Part shown: one piece after another, positions 1 through 4,478 of the stretch
How positions within the stretch are numbered: the first letter of the stretch is position 1
Layout: every line of letters starts with the position of its first letter
Source: Verrucomicrobiota bacterium
GTDB taxonomy: Bacteria > Verrucomicrobiota > Lentisphaeria > Victivallales > Victivallaceae
Assembly (NCBI GenBank): GCA_023459755.1
Contig: JAEWSS010000150.1
Coordinates: 1 to 7,699 of the forward strand
Direction of reading: 5' to 3'
Length of the DNA: 7,699 nucleotides
Program-made: the position numbers and the translations under genes
The notes under the pieces: model-generated
Seen by the model: only the letters and a program-made list of their open reading frames with translations
Database searches by the model: none
What the model was told of the DNA's origin: nothing

Positions 1-498
1 GTCCGAAAAAGTTCCGGCGCCGCCTTCACCGATCAGGTAGTTGCTTGATTCGTCCAGTCGGCGCGACGCAAAAAATCGTGCAATATCGGCCGCCCGCGTC
101 ACCACGTCGCGCCCCTTTTCCAGCACAACCGGCCGCGCCCCGGCCATGGCCAGCACCAGTGCCGCGAACATCCCCGCCGGTCCAGCGCCGATCACCACCG
201 GCCGCCCGTCACCGCCCCCGACGACCGGCTCGACTTCAAGCTCCACGCCGCGCAGAAGTTCCGCCGCTTCAGCTGCCGAAAGTTCCTCCGCTCCGTCCGG
301 AGCGTTCGCGCTCTCCACCACCAGCGAATAAATCAGCTCCGGCGAACCGCGCCGCGAGTCAACACTTTTTTTGAGAATATGACAGGACGAAACGCCGCCG
401 CCGACAATGTCGGCCAGACAGCCGTCGATCCCCGCGCCGCAGCGCCGGAATTTCACCGCGTCGACTCGAAGTTCAGGAATTTTATAAAATTTTGTCAT
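1..498 (-). CDS. FAD-dependent dehydrogenase, COG2509-like (N-terminal part, cut by the window edge)
   Basis: The first 166 codons of a flavoprotein are present; the rest lies beyond position 1. After an N-terminal region of about 95 residues comes a Rossmann dinucleotide-binding fold with VVIGAGPAGMFAALVL near residues 101-115 (GxGxxG at 104-109) and an acidic residue, Glu127, at the end of the second strand, as expected for binding the FAD ribose. The visible part ends in GEGGAGTFSD (157-166), a motif I associate with the uncharacterised FAD-dependent dehydrogenases of COG2509, which have a similar leading domain. Substrate and electron partner are unknown for this family. The ATG overlaps the TGA of the upstream AMMECR1 gene as ATGA, so translation is probably coupled; the only ribosome binding signal is a weak GGTGAAG. 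I am confident of an FAD-binding oxidoreductase and fairly confident of the subfamily. Confidence 0.85.
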   Translation of the reverse strand, partial: MTKFYKIPELRVDAVKFRRCGAGIDGCLADIVGGGVSSCHILKKSVDSRRGSPELIYSLVVESANAPDGAEELSAAEAAELLRGVELEVEPVVGGGDGRPVVIGAGPAGMFAALVLAMAGARPVVLEKGRDVVTRAADIARFFASRRLDESSNYLIGEGGAGTFSD

Positions 499-1055
499 TT
501 TTTCGCTTCACCGAACACTTCGGCTTCAAACACGCTGAACCGCGCCTGCGGATGACGCCACGCCTCCGGCGGCAGACCGGCTTTCCGCGCCAGATAGTCA
601 AGCGTCGTCTCGGCGTTCCATCCCTGCTCAACGGCGACCTGCGGCAGAAAAACCGCATGACAGCGCCCGAGTTCAAACAGAATACCGTGCCGGCCGACCA
701 CAAAGTCGGAGGCTGAAGCAATCCGCCGCATCGGAGTAAGCACCGACACTTCAATGTGCAGTTCCGGCAGTTCGTCCGGCTCCACCGGCGGAAAACGCGG
801 ATCGCGCAGAGCGGCGTTCAAGGCGTTGCGCTCCAGACTGTCGCCCAGCGGCTCCACCGCCTCAATGCTGCCGATGCAGCCGCGCAGTTCGCCCGCGGCG
901 TCGTTCAAAGTGACGAAACAGCTTCCAAGTTCGCGCAAAGCCGGAATATCGGGACGCGGCGGCGCGGGGATTCCGGCCAGCCGGTGTTCGATCACTCCGC
1001 GCACATATTCGAGAACAAGCCGGCGCTGACCGGCGTCAAACCGTTCGAGTGTCAT
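495..1055 (-). CDS. AMMECR1-domain protein (AmmeMemoRadiSam system protein A-like)
   Basis: The protein has 186 residues and is essentially one AMMECR1 domain, about the usual length for a stand-alone prokaryotic member. The family signature is visible as LRGCIG at residues 57-62, followed by DPRFPP (85-90), the strand-rich stretch ELHIEVSVLTP (98-108) and FLPQVAVEQGW (136-146). The invariant Cys60 is the most likely functional residue. The biochemical role of the family is not established; in many bacteria and archaea it accompanies a MEMO-type protein and a radical SAM protein, neither of which is in this window. The frame stays open upstream to 1223, but the ATG at 1055 is preferred because AGGAGG lies 9 nt before it and similarity begins there. 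It starts 28 nt after the permease stop and overlaps the next gene by 4 nt, so it is probably the middle gene of an operon. Confidence 0.93.
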   Translation of the reverse strand: MTLERFDAGQRRLVLEYVRGVIEHRLAGIPAPPRPDIPALRELGSCFVTLNDAAGELRGCIGSIEAVEPLGDSLERNALNAALRDPRFPPVEPDELPELHIEVSVLTPMRRIASASDFVVGRHGILFELGRCHAVFLPQVAVEQGWNAETTLDYLARKAGLPPEAWRHPQARFSVFEAEVFGEAKK

Positions 1056-1064
1056 GATGGTGCG

Positions 1065-1070
1065 CCTCCT
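1065..1070 (-). promoter_or_regulatory. Ribosome binding site of the AMMECR1 gene
   Basis: AGGAGG on the minus strand with a 9-nt spacer to the ATG at 1055. It is a near-perfect Shine-Dalgarno sequence and decides this start over upstream in-frame candidates that would overlap the permease gene. Confidence 0.85.
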
Positions 1071-1083
1071 TTTTTGCGTCGCC

Positions 1084-2244
1084 TCATATCCGGTCGCGCC
1101 GGACGTTCCAATAGCCGTAGGCGATGAACGCCAGCGTCGGTGCGAATCCGGCCAGGGCGGGCGGCAGTATTCCCTGACGCCCCAGCACTTTGAACATTTC
1201 GCTGATGACAATATACGCCACAATCACGCCGATCGCGGTAATGACCGCCAGCATGATTCCGGAGCGCTCGTTTTTAGTGGCCAGCGGAATACCGAGAAAG
1301 ACCGCGATAAAGCTCGCCCACGGAAACGCCAGCCGGTAGCAGAACACCGTCCAGTATATATCCGACGAGCGGCGTGACATATTTTCCGTGGACATAACCA
1401 CGTCAAGAATAGTCCAGCAGGGCAGAATATCGACGTCCTTGACCGCGCTTTCGATTGTGTCCGGCGAATCGTTCATTGTCCGGCGGTCGAGTTTCAGATT
1501 GTCGAATTTTTCCTGACTTCGCACAATAAAACCATCGTTGCTGTAAAAAGTCCGCGAACCGTTGAACATCTGCCAGCCGTCGAAAAAATTAAACATACCG
1601 TATTCGGCGGAAAGATAGCTTTCCAGCGTCCCGTCCGCACGGCAGGTTTTCAGTGTAACGCCGTTATAGCGGCCGTTGTCGTCAAAAGTCTGAAAAAGCC
1701 AGGTGCGCTGACCGTCAAAGCTCTTGAATGTAAGCATCTTTTGATAATCTTCAAGAAACCCCTGCTTTCGGGTAAGTTTACGCTGCAGCGCGGCGGCCCG
1801 CATATTATAGTCCGGCACCAGCATTTCGTTGAAGTAGATATTGACCAGCGTCACCAGGAATCCGACCAGAAAAATCGAGCGTCCGCAGCGCATCAGCGAC
1901 AGCCCCGAAGCGCGCATCGCGGTGACTTCCAGATTTTTTCCGAACATCGCCATTGTCCACATGCATCCGAGCAGCACGCTGATCGGCAGTACAAACCCGA
2001 TGTTGCCGGGCAGTTTCAGCATAAAATATTTGACGATCGAACCGATCGGCGCGTCCTCTTCCAGAAAGTCGCTGAGATCGTTGAACACATCGCCCAGAAT
2101 GAAAAACATGGCCGAGACCAGCAGCAGGATCGAGAACTTGATCATGAACTCCCGCATGACGTACCAGTCAAGAGTCGGCAGCGCGGTCCAGCGCCGCGGC
2201 ACGGTGACCATGCTTTCAAGCAGTTTTCGGCTCGGTCGGCTCAT
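1084..2244 (-). CDS. LptF/LptG family lipopolysaccharide export permease
   Basis: An inner-membrane permease of the YjgP/YjgQ family (386 aa). In the Lpt system two such subunits pair with the LptB ATPase to extract lipopolysaccharide and pass it to the periplasmic bridge. The expected architecture is visible: three hydrophobic segments in the first third (about 36-52, 76-100, 122-140), a long hydrophilic periplasmic domain (about 141-297) and three C-terminal segments (about 299-321, 327-350, 360-380). The N-terminal pattern LDWYVMREF, then LPISVLLGCMWTM and EVTAMRASGLSLMR (106-119), is typical; the coupling region with its RA-G-S residues is there. The opening resembles LptG slightly more than LptF, but I do not assign one. 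The ATG at 2244 is chosen over a TTG at 2253 because AAGGA ends 10 nt before it but only 1 nt before the TTG. It is the first gene of the minus-strand cluster, with its own promoter. Confidence 0.92.
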   Translation of the reverse strand: MSRPSRKLLESMVTVPRRWTALPTLDWYVMREFMIKFSILLLVSAMFFILGDVFNDLSDFLEEDAPIGSIVKYFMLKLPGNIGFVLPISVLLGCMWTMAMFGKNLEVTAMRASGLSLMRCGRSIFLVGFLVTLVNIYFNEMLVPDYNMRAAALQRKLTRKQGFLEDYQKMLTFKSFDGQRTWLFQTFDDNGRYNGVTLKTCRADGTLESYLSAEYGMFNFFDGWQMFNGSRTFYSNDGFIVRSQEKFDNLKLDRRTMNDSPDTIESAVKDVDILPCWTILDVVMSTENMSRRSSDIYWTVFCYRLAFPWASFIAVFLGIPLATKNERSGIMLAVITAIGVIVAYIVISEMFKVLGRQGILPPALAGFAPTLAFIAYGYWNVRRDRI

Positions 2245-2254
2245 TTGTCTCAAA

Positions 2255-2260
2255 TCCTTT
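2255..2260 (-). promoter_or_regulatory. Ribosome binding site of the LptF/LptG permease gene
   Basis: AAAGGA on the minus strand, 10 nt before the ATG at 2244. The in-frame TTG at 2253 is only one base away, too close for use, so this site settles the start. Confidence 0.7.
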
Positions 2261-2286
2261 CATGCTGACAGCGCAAAGAAGTGCAT

Positions 2287-2315
2287 AATATAGCGCCGCA
2301 GCGCCGTTTTTTCAA
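2287..2315 (-). promoter_or_regulatory. Predicted sigma70-type promoter for the permease / AMMECR1 / dehydrogenase cluster
   Basis: On the minus strand, TTGAAA (2315-2310) is followed by a 17-bp spacer and TATATT (2292-2287). This predicts transcription starting near 2280 and a leader of roughly 36 nt before the permease ATG. The -35 box begins one base after the esterase stop codon (2318-2316). The spacer contains a GC-rich stretch with GGCGC repeated. This is a pattern match only. Confidence 0.6.
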
Positions 2316-3095
2316 TTAAAAACCGAAAAACTTGAGTGCGGTCTGCACATGTTTGTCCCAGAATTCCCAGGTGTGACTGCCCGGTTCCTCCAGATAGTCC
2401 GCCTTCAGGCCGATTTTGCGAAAATGGTCGCGCAGCCGGACATTGTCATTATAAAGGAAGTCCTCGGTGCCGCAGACCTGGAGAATCCGGGTGTCGCCCC
2501 CGGCGGCGACAAAGCGGTCGGCCAGATAGAACAGATCGTCATGCGACTCGCCGAGTTTGTCGAACGGGCCGAATATCCGCTGCATTTCGGCGTTGCGCCC
2601 CTCGTCAATATAAGATGAAAAATTTTTGATGTCGGCAACGCCGGACAGCGAGCAGACGGCGGCAAACCGGTCCGGCCGCATCAGCCCCAGCCGCATTGCG
2701 CCGTACCCGCCCATCGACAGTCCGCAGACAAAATTGTCCTCGCGTTTTCCGGAAACGTGAAACAGCCCGGAAACGACCTGTGGAAGTTCCTCTGAAATAT
2801 ATGTCCAGTAATCGAAACCGCTGTGCATCTTCATATAATAGGAGCGGTGGGCGTTGGGCATTACCACGATGAGATTTTTGCCGCTGACATAGCGTTCGAT
2901 ACCGGTAAAGCGGCTCCAGATGGACTGATCGTCGCTCATTCCGTGCAGCAGATACATCACCGGATATTCTCCGGTGACCGACTTCTTCGCGCTGGCGGTG
3001 CCGATGTGCGTGGTGTCCGGCTGCGGCAATATCACGTTCATCTGCATATGCATACCCAGCACATTGGAAAAAAATTCGCACTGTACGAAAGCCAT
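2316..3095 (-). CDS. Alpha/beta-hydrolase serine esterase (esterase D / tributyrin esterase-like)
   Basis: A 259-residue alpha/beta hydrolase of the esterase family that includes S-formylglutathione hydrolase, feruloyl and acetyl esterases and the antigen 85 fold. The oxyanion-region motif is LLHGMSDDQSIW (49-60). The nucleophile elbow is GLSMGG (125-130) with Ser127 as nucleophile. Asp212 in CGTEDFLYND and His241 in GSHTWEFW complete a plausible catalytic triad. There is no signal peptide, so the enzyme should be cytoplasmic; the substrate cannot be told from sequence, and a deacylase of imported sugars or small esters is as likely as formylglutathione hydrolysis. The ATG at 3095 is chosen over one 18 codons upstream because AGAGGA lies 6 nt before it and the family alignment begins at MAFVQCEFFS; the longer version would also cover the predicted promoter. 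It is flanked by promoters and appears monocistronic or only loosely linked to the permease. Confidence 0.92.
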   Translation of the reverse strand: MAFVQCEFFSNVLGMHMQMNVILPQPDTTHIGTASAKKSVTGEYPVMYLLHGMSDDQSIWSRFTGIERYVSGKNLIVVMPNAHRSYYMKMHSGFDYWTYISEELPQVVSGLFHVSGKREDNFVCGLSMGGYGAMRLGLMRPDRFAAVCSLSGVADIKNFSSYIDEGRNAEMQRIFGPFDKLGESHDDLFYLADRFVAAGGDTRILQVCGTEDFLYNDNVRLRDHFRKIGLKADYLEEPGSHTWEFWDKHVQTALKFFGF

Positions 3096-3101
3096 AAAAA
3101 A

Positions 3102-3107
3102 TCCTCT
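3102..3107 (-). promoter_or_regulatory. Ribosome binding site of the esterase gene
   Basis: AGAGGA on the minus strand with a 6-nt spacer to the ATG at 3095. It favours this start over the upstream in-frame ATG at 3149. Confidence 0.7.
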
Positions 3108-3127
3108 TTCCAAAATAATTTTTAACA

Positions 3128-3156
3128 AATATAACATGCCTTGCGGCAAAATGCAA
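3128..3156 (-). promoter_or_regulatory. Predicted sigma70-type promoter for the esterase gene
   Basis: On the minus strand, TTGCAT (3156-3151), a 17-bp spacer and TATATT (3133-3128). Transcription would start near 3121, giving a leader of about 25 nt that carries the AGAGGA site. The -10 box and spacer length are identical to those proposed for rex and for the permease, which supports a shared housekeeping promoter type. Pattern match only. Confidence 0.6.
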
Positions 3157-3183
3157 AAAAATGAATGATTTTCATGGTATTGA

Positions 3184-3195
3184 TAAAAAAATATC
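3184..3195 (+). repeat. Direct repeat copy 1, TAAAAAAATATC; candidate Rex operator upstream of the rex -35 box
   Basis: This 12-mer recurs exactly at 3250-3261, 66 bp away. Here it lies inside TTGATAAAAAAATATCCA (3180-3197), an imperfect palindrome that fits a Rex-type operator of the general form TTGWTAA-N4-TTAWCAA: the left half is perfect and the right half matches 5 of 7. It sits 9 bp upstream of the rex -35 box and 24 bp beyond the esterase -35 box, so it could affect both directions. Its role as an operator is inference. Confidence 0.5.
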
Positions 3196-3205
3196 CATAA
3201 CGGGG

Positions 3206-3234
3206 TTGAATTTCGACCGCAACCGGGTTATATT
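3206..3234 (+). promoter_or_regulatory. Predicted sigma70-type promoter for rex-hydCBA
   Basis: TTGAAT (3206-3211), a 17-bp spacer and TATATT (3229-3234). The predicted transcription start is near 3241, giving a leader of about 47 nt before the rex ATG. The two copies of the 12-bp repeat bracket this promoter, one just upstream of the -35 box and one just after the predicted start point, as expected for a repressed, autoregulated promoter. Confidence 0.65.
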
Positions 3235-3249
3235 AGTAGATACATTGGG

Positions 3250-3261
3250 TAAAAAAATATC
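3250..3261 (+). repeat. Direct repeat copy 2, TAAAAAAATATC; candidate operator just after the rex transcription start
   Basis: Second exact copy of the 12-mer at 3184-3195. It is preceded by TTGGG and followed by TTATCAA (3262-3268), so TTG (3245) and CAA (3268) bound a 24-bp element. As an 18-mer Rex site it is weaker than copy 1, because only the right half-site TTATCAA is good. A protein bound here would sit at roughly +5 to +28 and block transcription. Confidence 0.45.
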
Positions 3262-3287
3262 TTATCAAACGAACAGGAACGCTGAAT

Positions 3288-3938
3288 ATGTCGAAAGTTC
3301 AAAAGCTGCCGACGATCCGACGGCTGCCTACTTATTTGCACAAGCTCAATGAGATGCGCAAATCGGGCATCGAGATCGTGGCGACGCCGGAGCTTGCGCG
3401 TTACATGCATCTTGAAGCAATCGTTGTCCGCAAAGACTTGGCGTCGACCGGAGTGACCGGCCAGCCCGGAGTCGGCTACAAAGTGGCCGAACTGATCGAC
3501 GCGATCCGCTCTTTCCTGTCGTGGGACAACACCAGCGAAGCGATTCTGGTGGGCGCCGGCTCGCTCGGCAGCGCAATCCTCGGCTATGAAGGATTTGAAG
3601 AGTACGGACTCCGGATCATCGCCGCTTTCGACACCGACCCCGAAAAAATCGGCAAAACCATTCATGACCGCGAAGTGTTCCCGGTTTCCCGTCTGGCCGA
3701 ACTCACCCGTCGCATGCGGGTCCACATGGGCATCATCTGCGTTCCGGCCGAATACGCCCAGAAGGTGGCGGACGACCTGGTGGCCGGCGGCGTGTGGGGC
3801 ATCTGGAATTTTGCCAACGTCAGCTTGAAGGTTCCGGACAACGTGGTGGTGCAGCGCGAAGTCATCGCCGGAGGTCTGGCGGTGCTTTCGGTAAAGCTGA
3901 CCGCGCTGCGGCGCGAATTAAACAGTGAATCAGAGTAG
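3288..3938 (+). CDS. rex: Redox-sensing transcriptional repressor Rex
   Basis: Rex represses fermentation and respiration genes at low NADH and leaves DNA when NADH rises. The 216 residues fit the family (about 210-230). An N-terminal winged helix covers roughly residues 8-80: RRLPTYLHKL (11-20), TPELARYM (33-40) and VRKDLASTG (47-55), the last being the recognition-helix area. The Rossmann domain follows, with VGAGSLGSAI (88-97), an acidic residue ending the second strand in AAFDTDPEKIG (Asp115), and CVPAEYAQKVADDLVAGG (151-168) running into GIWNFANV (171-178). The nucleotide loop reads GAGSLG, where many homologues have Asn in place of Ser92. AGGA lies 9 nt before the ATG. It is the first gene of a plus-strand operon, 27 nt ahead of hydC, so it probably regulates itself and the hydrogenase. 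Confidence 0.96.
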   Translation: MSKVQKLPTIRRLPTYLHKLNEMRKSGIEIVATPELARYMHLEAIVVRKDLASTGVTGQPGVGYKVAELIDAIRSFLSWDNTSEAILVGAGSLGSAILGYEGFEEYGLRIIAAFDTDPEKIGKTIHDREVFPVSRLAELTRRMRVHMGIICVPAEYAQKVADDLVAGGVWGIWNFANVSLKVPDNVVVQREVIAGGLAVLSVKLTALRRELNSESE

Positions 3939-3944
3939 ATAACC

Positions 3945-3966
3945 TATCAAAATAAGGATATTGATA
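3945..3966 (+). repeat. Inverted repeat around the hydC ribosome binding site
   Basis: TATCAA (3945-3950) and TTGATA (3961-3966) are perfect inverted arms separated by 10 nt, AATAAGGATA, that contain the Shine-Dalgarno AAGGA (3954-3958). The last base of the right arm is the A of the hydC ATG. As RNA this is a 6-bp, mostly A-U hairpin with the ribosome binding site in the loop; as DNA the arms have the same sequence as the TTGATA half-sites at the rex promoter, but facing the opposite way. Any function is inference. Confidence 0.45.
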
Positions 3967-4478
3967 TGCTTGAAACCATGGAAAAAACCTCCGCCATGAA
4001 GGATTATCTGGTAGAGGTAAACCGAATTCTGGAGAAGAACAACTACTCCGAATCCCGTCTGATCCCGATCCTCCAGGAGGTGCAGGAGGTATACAAGTAC
4101 CTCTCAAAAGACATGATCACCTATGTTGCCTCCAGTCTGGGCGTGCCCCCGTCGCGCGTCTACGGAGTCGCCACCTTCTACGCGCACTTCGCGCTGAAAC
4201 CGAAAGGGAAACATGTGTTTCGGCTCTGCGACGGAACCGCGTGCCATGTCAAGAAGTCGCACGGCATCCTCGAAGCGCTTTACAAGCGGCTCAATCTTTC
4301 GGCGGAAAAGAACACCTCCGACGACCTTAAATTCACCGTTGAAACCGTCAGCTGTCTCGGTGCCTGCGGGCTTGCCCCGGTGGTGCTGCTGAACGACGAG
4401 GTTCACGGACAGGCCACCCCGGAACAGATAATCGCACTGGTCGACAAGATCGAAGCCGCCGAAAAGGAGAACAAGTAA
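3966..4478 (+). CDS. hydC: NADH-dependent [FeFe] hydrogenase, small NuoE-like subunit HydC
   Basis: A 170-residue thioredoxin-fold [2Fe-2S] protein of the NuoE / HydC / HndA family. After an N-terminal helical part (SRLIPILQEVQEVYKYLSKD at about 30-49, then GVPPSRVYGVATFY at 59-72) come the four cluster ligands: Cys88 and Cys93 in CDGTACHVKKS, and Cys130 and Cys134 in CLGACGLAPVV, the expected C-x4-C and C-x3-C spacing. In trimeric [FeFe] hydrogenases this subunit binds next to HydB and passes electrons to or from the flavin subunit. It is soluble, with no signal peptide. The start at 3966 has AAGGA 7 nt upstream; ATGs at codons 5 and 11 are possible but lack a good site. The stop TAA is directly followed by the hydB ATG, so the two are probably translated together. 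Relationship to Complex I NuoE is excluded by the neighbouring HydB and HydA. Confidence 0.93.
   Translation: MLETMEKTSAMKDYLVEVNRILEKNNYSESRLIPILQEVQEVYKYLSKDMITYVASSLGVPPSRVYGVATFYAHFALKPKGKHVFRLCDGTACHVKKSHGILEALYKRLNLSAEKNTSDDLKFTVETVSCLGACGLAPVVLLNDEVHGQATPEQIIALVDKIEAAEKENK

Noticed and set aside
1056..1223. N-terminal extension of the AMMECR1 protein to an upstream start
   Set aside because: The extra 56 residues would overlap the end of the permease gene and have no family similarity, whereas the ATG at 1055 has an excellent ribosome binding site.
1741..2268. Plus-strand reading frame of 175 codons opposite the permease gene
   Set aside because: It lies fully within a gene with clear family motifs and membrane segments on the other strand, has no ribosome binding site and no recognisable domain.
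2293..2312. GCGC stem followed by TTTTTT on the plus strand, resembling an intrinsic terminator
   Set aside because: The stem is only 4 bp, and no plus-strand gene precedes it. The sequence is better explained as the spacer and -35 box of the minus-strand permease promoter.
3110..3128. Half-site TTGTTAA on the minus strand as a second Rex operator
   Set aside because: The other half needed for a palindrome is not there: the matching positions read TATTTTG instead of TTAACAA. Kept only as a remark under the divergent control region.
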